Of a DNA stretch of 64,000 nucleotides, positions 1-9,736 are shown piece by piece. Within the stretch, counting starts at the first letter, position 1, and every line of letters starts with the position of its first letter. The DNA is from DASZVB01 sp035545855. GTDB lineage: Bacteria > Myxococcota_A > Polyangia > Polyangiales > Polyangiaceae. Under the pieces are notes generated by a model. It did no database searches. It was not told where the DNA came from and saw only the letters and a program-made list of their open reading frames with translations. Where the stretch lies: the NCBI GenBank assembly GCA_035545855.1, contig DASZXK010000059.1, positions 62,001 through 126,000 of the forward strand, written 5' to 3'. The position numbers and the translations under genes are program-made.

Positions 1-615
1 CAGGTCCGAGCGATAGAGGTAGCCCGAGACGTACCGCGCCGGGATGCCGGCGAGCCGGAGGAGCGAGATGCCGAGGTGAGAGAAGTCCTGGCAGACGCCC
101 GCCCTCTGATCGAGCGCCTCCCCGACGGTCGAACCGGCGTGCGTGACGCCCTTCTTGTAGTCGAGGGCGTCTCGCGTGCGCGTCGTGACGAGGAGCACCG
201 CCTCGATCGCGCGCGCGCACTGACCGAGCTTGATGCGCTCCGCGAGCTGCACCACGCGCGGGTCGCGCTGTACCGGCCCATGGAACGAGAGAAAGTCGTA
301 GAGTCGGTGGTTGCCGGCAGAGGCGCCGATTGCGTCGGACATCCGGTTCACGTCCGTCGGGAGCGGATGCGTCTCGACGGTCGCGCTCGAAATGATGGCG
401 ACGCGATCGTGGAAGGCCACGACGGAGAACTGGTGCACTTCGTTGTCCTGCCAGTCGCGGTGCGACGTGACGCGCGCGTCCGGACCGACTCCCACGTGGA
501 ACTGGCGGAGCGTCTGATGGGCGTCGGAGCGCGGCATGAGCCGCAGCTCGATCACCGACTCGCTGATCCGCTGCGAATACGTGAGCTCGGTCTTGTGCTG
601 GATGGAGAGGAGCAT
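1..615 (-). CDS. Transglutaminase-like family protein (3' end cut by window)
   Basis: Papain-fold transglutaminase-like protein, seen only as its N-terminal 205 codons. The ATG at 615 opens with MLLSIQHKTELTYSQRIS, the usual beta-rich N-terminal domain of bacterial transglutaminase-like proteins. A catalytic-core signature, QRAGVCQDFSH with the nucleophile Cys, lies near residue 180. The His and Asp of the triad would lie beyond the window. A GGAGG ribosome site precedes the ATG and only 13 bp separate it from the alpha-E gene upstream, so the two are co-transcribed. With the ATP-grasp gene this is the recurrent trio that Iyer, Aravind and co-workers proposed to make and break peptide or isopeptide bonds. 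Specific substrate unknown. Confidence 0.85.
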   Translation of the reverse strand, partial: MLLSIQHKTELTYSQRISESVIELRLMPRSDAHQTLRQFHVGVGPDARVTSHRDWQDNEVHQFSVVAFHDRVAIISSATVETHPLPTDVNRMSDAIGASAGNHRLYDFLSFHGPVQRDPRVVQLAERIKLGQCARAIEAVLLVTTRTRDALDYKKGVTHAGSTVGEALDQRAGVCQDFSHLGISLLRLAGIPARYVSGYLYRSDL

Positions 616-628
616 GACGGACCTCCGT

Positions 629-1552
629 TCATTGCAGGAAATACTTGCGTCCGAGGAGCGAGCTGGCCGTCGCCGCTTCGGCAAGAAGATCGTCCAGGAA
701 AGCAGAAGGGCCCCTGGCGATGAGCTCGTCCACGTCGCCGTATTCGAGTCGCGCGGCCATGCGTCCGAACGCTCGCCCGACCGGGTCGTCGGGGCTCCCG
801 TGGAGGGTGGAAAGGCTCTGCGCGAACTCGAGCGACATCCGCGTGCCGTAGCGAATGGCCCGCGGAAAATCGCGATCGAACACCAGGAAACCGAGCACCG
901 TCCGCGCGTCCATCTTCGTCGGGTTCGCCTGCCGGTACGCCTCCATGGCCCCCGCGCTCTTCAGCAGCGTGAGCCACATGACGTTCTCCTGCGAAGAAGG
1001 AAGGAGCTCGGAGCCCTTGTGCCGCATCGCGAGGCGGACTCCGAGCGTCCGCGACAGGCGGTCCGTTCGCTCGACGAACTTTCCGAGCTTCAAGTAGAGC
1101 CACCCCTCCCCGCGACGCATGGAGGCGTCCGTCACGCCGTCCCAGAGGAAGCTCGCCGTCTGCACTTGCGTCAGCGTGGGGACGATGCGTGCTTCCCCGC
1201 CGCTCTGCGTCCGCGCTTCCTGGAGCGCCCAGTAGGCCTGATTGAGCTCTTCCCACATCTCCGCCGTGATCACCTCCCGCACCTGACGGGCATTTTCGCG
1301 GGCCATCATGATGGAGGAAATCAAGGACGTGGGTTCGGTGGGATCGAACACGATGTCTTCCACGCCGGTGTCCTTCACGCCGAGCGTGGAGACCGTCGCT
1401 TGCCACTGGGCCTTCGCACCGTCCGGGTCGACCTCGGCGAGATCCACGAGGAGATCTCGCGTCATCTCGAGGAGCCGCGCCATGTGCTCCGCCCGCTCGA
1501 GGTAGCGCCCCATCCAGTAGAGGGAGTCCGCGACGCGAGAGAGCATCGCCAC
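629..1552 (-). CDS. Alpha-E domain-containing protein (DUF403)
   Basis: All-helical protein of 307 residues beginning MAMLSRVADSLYWMGRYLER, the characteristic opening of the alpha-E (DUF403) family. No enzymatic activity is established for the family; it almost always sits beside a circularly permuted ATP-grasp protein and a transglutaminase-like protein, as here. Translation probably starts at GTG 1552 (MAM) or at the ATG two codons later. The gene begins 2 bp after the ATP-grasp stop, pointing to translational coupling. Likely cytoplasmic partner or scaffold for the adjacent ligase; that role is inferred. Confidence 0.9.
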   Translation of the reverse strand: MAMLSRVADSLYWMGRYLERAEHMARLLEMTRDLLVDLAEVDPDGAKAQWQATVSTLGVKDTGVEDIVFDPTEPTSLISSIMMARENARQVREVITAEMWEELNQAYWALQEARTQSGGEARIVPTLTQVQTASFLWDGVTDASMRRGEGWLYLKLGKFVERTDRLSRTLGVRLAMRHKGSELLPSSQENVMWLTLLKSAGAMEAYRQANPTKMDARTVLGFLVFDRDFPRAIRYGTRMSLEFAQSLSTLHGSPDDPVGRAFGRMAARLEYGDVDELIARGPSAFLDDLLAEAATASSLLGRKYFLQ

Positions 1553-1554
1553 GA

Positions 1555-3075
1555 TCAGGCCCTCCCCACGGACGGCACCGCACCGGGCTCGCCCGCCAGG
1601 ACCCAGGTGTCCTTGTATCCGCCGCCCTGACTCGAGTTCACGACGAGCGACCCGCGACGGAGCGCGACGCGCGTGAGCCCGCCGGGAATGACGCGGATCT
1701 TGTCGCCATAGAGGATGTACGGACGGAGGTCGACGCAGCGCCCCTCGAGCTGCCCGTCCACGACCGTCGGGTGCCGGCCGAGGCTGATCGTGGGCTGCGC
1801 GATGTACGAGCGCGGATTGGCGACGATCCTCCGCCGGAAGTCCTCCCGCTCCGCGGCCGTCGAGTGCGTCCCGATGAGCATGCCGTAGCCGCCGGAGGCG
1901 TCCGTCTGCTTCACGACGAGCTCGTCCAGGTGATCCAGGATGTACTTCCGGTCCGAGTCGCGGGAGGCGATGTACGTCTTCACGTTCGGGAGGATGGGCT
2001 CCTCGCCCAGGTAGTAGCGGATCATGTCCGGGACGAACGGGTAGATGGCCTTGTCGTCCGCCACGCCGGTGCCGGGGGCGTTCGCGAGCGCGACCTGACC
2101 GCTCCGGTACGCCGCGAAGAGGCCCGGACAGCCCAGGATCGAGTCCGGACGGAAGACGACGGGGTCCAGGAAATCGTCGTCGATGCGACGATAGATGACG
2201 TCCACCCGGCGGAGGCCGTCCGTCGTGCGCATGCAGACGGCGCCGTCCTTCACGACGAGATCGCGCCCCTCCACGAGGTGGACGCCCATCTCTCGAGCGA
2301 GGAAGCTGTGCTCGAAGTACGCGGAGTTGTAGACGCCGGGGGTGAGGACGACGACCGTCGGGTTGTCGACGGCGCGCGGCGCGACGAACTCGAGCGTCTG
2401 CCGGAGCCAGTCGGAGTAGTCGTCCACCGGGCGGACGCCGTAGTGCTCGAAGAGGACGCGGAAGACCCGCTTCATCACCTCACGGCACTCGAGCACGTAC
2501 GAGACGCCGCTCGGGTTCCGCGCGTTGTCCTCCAGGACGAGGAAGCTCCCGTCCACGTCCCGGATGAGATCGGTGCCGACGACGTGCGTGTAGATGCCCT
2601 GGGGGGGCTTCATCCCGATCATCTCGCGGCGGAAGAAGCTCGCGCCGTAGACGAGCTCGGGCTCCACCAGGCGATCGTTCAGGATCTTCTGCTCGCCGTA
2701 GACGTCCTTCAGGAAGAGATTGAGCGCCTCGGTCCGCTGGACGAGCCCCTTCTCGATGCGCTCCCACTCCTCGGCCGCGATGAGCCGCGGGATCGGGTCG
2801 AACGGGAAGACCTTCTCGATGCCCGCCTTGTCCGAATAGACCGTGAACGTTACGCCCTGGTTTCGGAGGAGCAGGTCGACGGTGCGCTGGCGCGCCTCGA
2901 ACTCGGCCGGCGTGAGCTCGCTCATCCGCTGCGCCAAACCCCGGTACAGGGGCCGAACCGACCCCGAGGCCGAAAACATCTCGTCGTAGTGGTTCTTCGG
3001 TTCGGTCGCGTACTCGTCGAATCGCACCGGAAGGATCTGACCTCCGGCACCGAGTCCGAAAGGTTTCGGCCCCAT
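1555..3075 (-). CDS. Circularly permuted type 2 ATP-grasp protein
   Basis: Protein of 506 residues (531 if a TTG at 3150 is used) matching the DUF404/DUF407 family of circularly permuted ATP-grasp enzymes, predicted to form peptide-type bonds with ATP. The family landmarks FDEYATEPKNHYDEMF near the N-terminus, DLIRDVDGSFLVLEDNARNP, VLTPGVYNSAYFEHSFLAR and KQTDASGGYGMLIG are all readable. I prefer ATG 3075 because it places FDEY close to the N-terminus as in relatives; TTG 3150 has a purine-rich AAGGGGAA, but only about 2 nt away. First gene of the minus-strand trio. Substrate is not deducible from the sequence. Confidence 0.87.
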   Translation of the reverse strand: MGPKPFGLGAGGQILPVRFDEYATEPKNHYDEMFSASGSVRPLYRGLAQRMSELTPAEFEARQRTVDLLLRNQGVTFTVYSDKAGIEKVFPFDPIPRLIAAEEWERIEKGLVQRTEALNLFLKDVYGEQKILNDRLVEPELVYGASFFRREMIGMKPPQGIYTHVVGTDLIRDVDGSFLVLEDNARNPSGVSYVLECREVMKRVFRVLFEHYGVRPVDDYSDWLRQTLEFVAPRAVDNPTVVVLTPGVYNSAYFEHSFLAREMGVHLVEGRDLVVKDGAVCMRTTDGLRRVDVIYRRIDDDFLDPVVFRPDSILGCPGLFAAYRSGQVALANAPGTGVADDKAIYPFVPDMIRYYLGEEPILPNVKTYIASRDSDRKYILDHLDELVVKQTDASGGYGMLIGTHSTAAEREDFRRRIVANPRSYIAQPTISLGRHPTVVDGQLEGRCVDLRPYILYGDKIRVIPGGLTRVALRRGSLVVNSSQGGGYKDTWVLAGEPGAVPSVGRA

Positions 3076-3254
3076 TTCCGAACCGTCCGAGAGGCTCTTC
3101 CCCGTCCAGCCAGCCCCCCGAGCCGGCTGCGCGCCCGGCACGGAGAGCAATTCCCCTTGGATGCCGGCGGTTTAGCCTGGTTTCCTCGCGCCGGCCCCAG
3201 GGCTCGACGCGGCGCGGCCGCCGTCGCATGTCCCGGAGCCGAAACCATCGACCC

Positions 3255-5288
<2,034 letters not shown>

Positions 5289-5296
5289 CGGCCCGG

Positions 5297-6160
5297 ATGT
5301 CCCCCGCCGAGCTCCTCGAATCCTGGCTCGAGACGCGCGTCCCGGCGTCCGCGCTGGCATGGCTCCGGGAACGCCTCGAGGACACTCGCCGGGGCGCGAG
5401 CGAGGCGGATTTCTTCCTCGCTTTCGGGCTCACGCCGCGAAAGACGGGCCGAGAACCGCTCTCGCTCGGGGACGCGGAGCGAGCGAGCGCCGAGGCCGCG
5501 CGTCCCGGGTGGCGGCCGGAGTCCCTGCGAGTCGACCAGGCGGCGCGGACGGCGCTCCTCCTGTCGCTCGCGTCCGAGGACGAGGCTCGGTACGTCGGGA
5601 CGCTCGAGCGCCTCGTCGCCGACGCGGACGAAGGCGAGCTCGTCGTCCTGTACCGGGCGCTTCCCCTGTACGCCCATCCGAAGGCGCACCGCGGCCGCGC
5701 CGCGGAGGGGATCCGCACGAACATGAAGACCGTGTTCGACGCGATCGCGACGGACAATCCCTACCCGTCCGAGGAGCTCGACGACGCGGCGTGGAATCAG
5801 CTCGTCGTGAAGTGTCTCTTCATGGGGACGAAGCTCATCCGCGTGCAGGGGTTCGACGCGCGGAACAACGCGGCGCTCGCGAAGATCCTGGTCGACCACG
5901 CGCACGAGCGCTGGGCCGCGGGGCGCCCCGTCTCGCCCGAGATCTGGCGCTCCGTGGGCCCCTTCGCGGACGGGGCCGTGCTCGCGGATCTCGAGCGCGT
6001 GTTCGCGACGGGCACGGACGTCGAGCGCGCCGCCGTCGCCCTCGCGATTCGCCACAACCCGAATGCCGAAGCGCTCGTCTACGCGAACCGCCGCCACATG
6101 GACCGGTGGATCGCCGCCCATCCGACGATCGAGGCGATCGCCGCCACCCTTCCGGATTGA
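5297..6160 (+). CDS. EboA-domain protein
   Basis: Protein of 287 residues, helical and soluble, without signal peptide. I recognise the EboA family from DNPYPSEELDDAAWNQLVVK, FMGTKLIRVQGFDARNN and HERWAAGRPVSPEIWRSVGP, which match the conserved core. EboA is encoded in the eboABCDEF cluster of cyanobacteria, some algae plastids and diverse bacteria, which has been linked to placement or export of secondary-metabolite precursors; its biochemical activity is unknown. The next gene is an EboB-like TatD hydrolase, supporting the call, but eboC (UbiA prenyltransferase), eboD, eboE and eboF are not nearby. Start ATG 5297 is 8 bp after metG. Confidence 0.75.
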   Translation: MSPAELLESWLETRVPASALAWLRERLEDTRRGASEADFFLAFGLTPRKTGREPLSLGDAERASAEAARPGWRPESLRVDQAARTALLLSLASEDEARYVGTLERLVADADEGELVVLYRALPLYAHPKAHRGRAAEGIRTNMKTVFDAIATDNPYPSEELDDAAWNQLVVKCLFMGTKLIRVQGFDARNNAALAKILVDHAHERWAAGRPVSPEIWRSVGPFADGAVLADLERVFATGTDVERAAVALAIRHNPNAEALVYANRRHMDRWIAAHPTIEAIAATLPD

Positions 6161-6167
6161 GGAACGG

Positions 6168-7088
6168 ATGCACTTCATCGACCCCCACATCCACATGCAG
6201 GCCCGGACGACGGACGACTACGAGGCGCTCGCGCGCGCGGGGGTGGTCGCGGTGCTCGAGCCCGCGTTCTGGGTCGGGCAACCACGAACGAACGTCGGAG
6301 CGTTCCAGCATTACTACCAGAGCCTTGTCGGCTGGGAGCGCTTCCGCGCCTCTCAGTTCGGCATCCGGCACTATTGCATGATGGGGCTGAACGCGAAGGA
6401 GGCGAACCAGGAGGAGCTCTCCGAGCTCGTGCTCCAGGAGCTCCTCCCGAGGTACCTCGGCAAGGAGGGCGTCGTGGCGGTCGGGGAGATCGGGTTCGAC
6501 GACATCACCGCGGCGGAGGAGAAGGTGTTCCGCGCGCAGCTCGAGATGGCGAAGAAGACGGAGCTCCCCGTCTGCGTGCACACCCCGCACCGGAACAAGA
6601 AGGCGGGCACCTCCCGCTCCATGGACATCGCCGTCGAGCACGGCATCGATCCGGCTCGCGTCGTCATCGATCACAACAACGAGGAGACGGTGAAGGAGGT
6701 GCTGGACCGCGGCTTCTGGGCGGCGTTCACCATCTACCCGAAGACGAAGATGGGAAACGAGCGCATGGTCGCGATCGCGAAGCAGTACGGCGCGCGCCAC
6801 GTCATCGTGGACAGCTCGGCGGACTGGGGCGTCTCCGATCCGCTCGCCGTCCCGAAGACGGCAAAGCTGATGCTCGAGCGCGGCATCGCCGAGGCGGACG
6901 TGCAGGACATGTGCTACCGGAACGCGCTCGCCGCATACGGGCAGAGCGGACAGATGGCGGAAGACGACTGGACGAAACCCGCTGCGGTCGATCAGCGCGC
7001 CTTGTTCGAGGGAAACAGCGTACTCCGTGGGCAGGACCCGTCCGTGGAGACGGCGGAGGAACGCCGCGCGCGCCTCGTCATCGAATGA
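6168..7088 (+). CDS. TatD-family metal-dependent hydrolase, EboB-like
   Basis: Amidohydrolase-fold protein of 306 residues starting MHFIDPHIHM, the HxH metal-binding strand of TatD-type hydrolases. Further ligands are visible as VGEIGFDD (Glu), PVCVHTPHR (His), RVVIDHNNEE (His) and IVDSSADWG (Asp). It starts 7 bp after the EboA-like stop, and TatD-type EboB is the usual partner of EboA. General TatD enzymes act as nucleases or small-molecule hydrolases; which applies here cannot be read from the sequence. Because a methionyl-tRNA synthetase also lies upstream, a generic metG-tatD arrangement is an alternative explanation of the context, but the intervening EboA favours the Ebo reading. Confidence 0.85.
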   Translation: MHFIDPHIHMQARTTDDYEALARAGVVAVLEPAFWVGQPRTNVGAFQHYYQSLVGWERFRASQFGIRHYCMMGLNAKEANQEELSELVLQELLPRYLGKEGVVAVGEIGFDDITAAEEKVFRAQLEMAKKTELPVCVHTPHRNKKAGTSRSMDIAVEHGIDPARVVIDHNNEETVKEVLDRGFWAAFTIYPKTKMGNERMVAIAKQYGARHVIVDSSADWGVSDPLAVPKTAKLMLERGIAEADVQDMCYRNALAAYGQSGQMAEDDWTKPAAVDQRALFEGNSVLRGQDPSVETAEERRARLVIE

Positions 7089-7190
7089 CGCGGCCCGAGC
7101 GAGGCCCGGCGCCCCGCCGAAAGGCGTAACACCCTCGCCCCCCGTGCCGCCCCTTCCAGAACGGAGCGAGCCGGCCTAGCTTCCTTCGCC

Positions 7191-8105
7191 GTGAATCCCA
7201 AGGTGAAGAAGGTCCTGGTCGGGCTCGGCGCGCTCGTCGGCGGCGTGCTGATCGCGGGCGGCGCGTACGCCTACTCCCTCGTCCACGCGTTCGATACGAG
7301 CGTGGAGACGGTCTACTCGGTCCCGGTCCCGGTGCTCGCGCGCTCGACGGATCCCGCGGTCATCGCGCGCGGCAAGCACCTCGCGGAGGCCGTCGCTTCC
7401 TGCGCGACCCGGGACTGCCACGGAAACGACGGCGCGGGCGGCAAGCTCCTCGAGATCGGGCCCATCGGCAATTTCCAGGGGCCGAACATCACGCCGGCCG
7501 GGATCGCCGCCGTGTACACGGACGGAGAGCTCGCGCGACTCGTCCGGCACGGCATCAAGAAAGACGGTCGTACGGTGCGCTTCATGCCGGTCGGGGACTT
7601 CACCTGGCTCTCGGACGCGGACGTCGTCGCGGTGATTTCCTTCGTCCGTTCGCTACCGCCCGTGGAGAAGCCGAACGGTCCCGTGAAGGTCGGCGTCGTC
7701 GGGAAAATCCTCGATCGAAGGGATTTCTTCCCGCTCGACATCGCGCGAAAGATCGACCACGAAAAGCTCGAGGTCGCGCCGGCGCCGGAGCCCACCGCCG
7801 CCTACGGCCGCTTCCTGGTCCGTCTCTGCACGGGCTGCCACGGCGAGCACCTCGCGGGCGGGCCGATCCCTGGCGCCCCGCCTTCCATGCCGGTGCCCCT
7901 GAATCTCACGCCGCACGAGACGGGACTCCACGACTGGACGTACGACGATTTCGCGAAGCTCCTCGCGACCGGGATCCGGAAGAACGGCAAGGCCGTCGAC
8001 CCGATGATGCCGTCCGAGTCGTTCGGAAAGATGGACGACACGGAGAAGCACGCGATCTGGGAGTACCTGCGGACCGTGCCGCCCCTGCCCTTCGGGAGCC
8101 GCTGA
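7191..8105 (+). CDS. Di-heme c-type cytochrome
   Basis: Exported electron carrier of 304 residues with a GTG start at 7191. An uncleaved or cleaved N-terminal hydrophobic segment (about residues 8-30) anchors or exports it. Two cytochrome c modules are present. The second has a standard CTGCH heme-binding motif near residue 215. The first reads CATRDCH at residues 71-77, with four rather than two residues between the cysteines. Distal Met candidates are RFMPVGDF and DPMMPSESFGKM. The HiPIP gene starts 2 bp after the stop, so the two proteins are probably made together and may exchange electrons in the periplasm. Confidence 0.85.
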   Translation: MNPKVKKVLVGLGALVGGVLIAGGAYAYSLVHAFDTSVETVYSVPVPVLARSTDPAVIARGKHLAEAVASCATRDCHGNDGAGGKLLEIGPIGNFQGPNITPAGIAAVYTDGELARLVRHGIKKDGRTVRFMPVGDFTWLSDADVVAVISFVRSLPPVEKPNGPVKVGVVGKILDRRDFFPLDIARKIDHEKLEVAPAPEPTAAYGRFLVRLCTGCHGEHLAGGPIPGAPPSMPVPLNLTPHETGLHDWTYDDFAKLLATGIRKNGKAVDPMMPSESFGKMDDTEKHAIWEYLRTVPPLPFGSR

Positions 8106-8107
8106 CG

Positions 8108-8422
8108 GTGCCCGGCGAGGACCCCACGTCCCGGCGTCGGTTCCTGCTGTCGTCGCTCGCCGTTCTCGGAGCGGGCGAAATCGGCGCCTGCAAGAACCGG
8201 GAGGCATCCGGTTTCGCGTGCACGGACCTCGGGGGCCTCCCCGAGGCGGACGTCGCGGCGCGGACGGCGATGGCCTACGTCGAGCGCGCGCCGGACGGTG
8301 CGCGGGAGTGCGGCCGCTGCGTGCAGTTCATGGGAACCTACGACGGCTGCGGCGCGTGCAAGGTGATCCGGGGACCCATCCACCCGAAGGGTACCTGCAA
8401 GATCTTCGCAGCGAACGGGTGA
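8108..8422 (+). CDS. High-potential iron-sulfur protein (HiPIP)-like, Tat-exported
   Basis: Small 104-residue protein (GTG start) with a twin-arginine signal, TSRRRFLLSSLAVLG, at residues 7-21. The mature part carries CGRC, then CGAC and a final GTCKIFA, an arrangement close to HiPIP proteins, where four cysteines hold one [4Fe-4S] cluster. There are additional cysteines (ACK, FACTD), one possibly a lipid-attachment site after the signal, so exact ligand assignment is uncertain. HiPIPs shuttle electrons in the periplasm; the adjacent cytochrome c is a plausible partner. Alternative: another small Cys-rich Tat substrate. Confidence 0.68.
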   Translation: MPGEDPTSRRRFLLSSLAVLGAGEIGACKNREASGFACTDLGGLPEADVAARTAMAYVERAPDGARECGRCVQFMGTYDGCGACKVIRGPIHPKGTCKIFAANG

Positions 8423-8477
8423 GGGTCGGGCCACGGGAGGGGCGGTCCGCCCGGCTTCGCGGGCGAGCTTCCCTCAG

Positions 8478-8496
8478 GACGGCGCGCTGCGCCGTC
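8478..8496. terminator. GC-rich hairpin between convergent genes
   Basis: Perfect 8-bp inverted repeat GACGGCGC / GCGCCGTC with a 3-nt loop, between the HiPIP stop (8422) and the M15-like stop (8504). It could end transcription from both sides, although there is no T-run on either strand. Confidence 0.5.
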
Positions 8497-8503
8497 GCGC
8501 GCC

Positions 8504-9640
8504 TCACCGGCCGGCGTCCAGCGCGACCTTGGGGCTGGCGTCGGAGGCGGTCCCCGGGGAGTCGTCGCCGGAGTCGTCTTCACGTTCGTCCTCGGCGGGG
8601 TCCGTCTCGCCGACGGGCTCGCTCTTCGCGGCGTGGGGCGCTTCGACGGCGGCTCGCGGGGGGGCGGCCTTCGGTGTGGGCATCGCCTCCGTCACGCGCG
8701 GCAGGACGGTCGCGGGGCCCGCGTCGGCGGCCTTCCGCGTCGCGAGCGCGTCGAGCGCGGACGCCAGCATCCGTTCGCCGGACGTCATTCCGCGCAGCCG
8801 CTTGTCCCAGGCGTACATCGGCCGATCGCCCGGGCGCGAGTAGTCGACCCAGTACGTGTGCTTGTCCCGGACGTCGAGGTGGACGTGCGTCGAGTTCGGG
8901 TAGTAGCCGACGCCGACGTCGCCGAGCGAGAGCAGGAAATCGCGAACGGCCTCGTTCGGGACGTCCGGGACGCTGAAGTCGAACGCCTCGCCCGTCTTGT
9001 GGCGCGAGTCCGGCGCGTACGAGTGCTCCCGGTACCCGGAGACGACGCGGATCGGCCGTCCCCCGAACTCGTCGGAAACGTCGGCGATGAGCCGGAGCAG
9101 GCGGTCGTCGATCGGCGTCGTCTTGCCCGTGCGCCAGGACGCGAGCGCGGCCGCGACCTCCGCACGTGCCGCGGGGATCGGGTCGCCGTAGCGATCGACG
9201 AGGAAGCCGCTCCATTTCTTGCCGTGGCCGGCGAGCGTCACGTAGCCGCGCTTCCAGGGCGCATGCCTGTACTTCTTCCACGTCGCGTTCGGCGGGAGGG
9301 GTCGCACCTTGCGCTCGGGACGCGGCGGCGGCTTCGCCTTCTTCGCGGCGTGCTTCCCGTTGGAGGGTGCCGACTCGAGGTGCTCGTGCCCGTGGGACGG
9401 GAGGAGCTTCTCGTGGTGCGGCTCCTCCGGCCCGGGCGGAGCGGCGCGCTTCGTCGAGCTCGCGTGCGACGATTCGACGTCCTTCGACTGGACGCGGGAC
9501 GAGCGCTCTCCGGCGGGACCGTGCGCATCACGAGAGGACGGCGCCCTCGGCGCGGGTTTCTCGCCCCGGCCGAGCGCGACTCCGGGTGCGAGCGAAAGCG
9601 CCGCCAGCGCCCCGGAGAGGGCCCACGTTCGGAGTCTCAT
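8504..9640 (-). CDS. DUF882 / M15-type murein peptidase, exported
   Basis: Periplasmic zinc peptidase-like protein of 378 residues. It has an N-terminal signal peptide (MRLRTWALSGALAALSLAPG), a long low-complexity Pro/Ala/His/Lys-rich linker to about residue 120, then a peptidase M15A/YcbK-like domain. Zinc-binding residues are visible in SRHKTGEAFDF (His and Asp) and STHVHLDVR (HxH). Such enzymes cleave D-Ala peptide bonds in peptidoglycan. The C-terminal roughly 90 residues are again disordered and acidic. Single-gene unit, convergent with the HiPIP gene and tandem with tyrS upstream. Confidence 0.82.
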   Translation of the reverse strand: MRLRTWALSGALAALSLAPGVALGRGEKPAPRAPSSRDAHGPAGERSSRVQSKDVESSHASSTKRAAPPGPEEPHHEKLLPSHGHEHLESAPSNGKHAAKKAKPPPRPERKVRPLPPNATWKKYRHAPWKRGYVTLAGHGKKWSGFLVDRYGDPIPAARAEVAAALASWRTGKTTPIDDRLLRLIADVSDEFGGRPIRVVSGYREHSYAPDSRHKTGEAFDFSVPDVPNEAVRDFLLSLGDVGVGYYPNSTHVHLDVRDKHTYWVDYSRPGDRPMYAWDKRLRGMTSGERMLASALDALATRKAADAGPATVLPRVTEAMPTPKAAPPRAAVEAPHAAKSEPVGETDPAEDEREDDSGDDSPGTASDASPKVALDAGR

Positions 9641-9736
9641 GCCCCCGGGTTTGAGCTCACCCGGAGCAGCCGGGCCAACAAAGGGCGTCTTATCGAACCA
9701 GATTCGGAAGTGAGCGGCTCCCGCCTGGCCCGGGCG

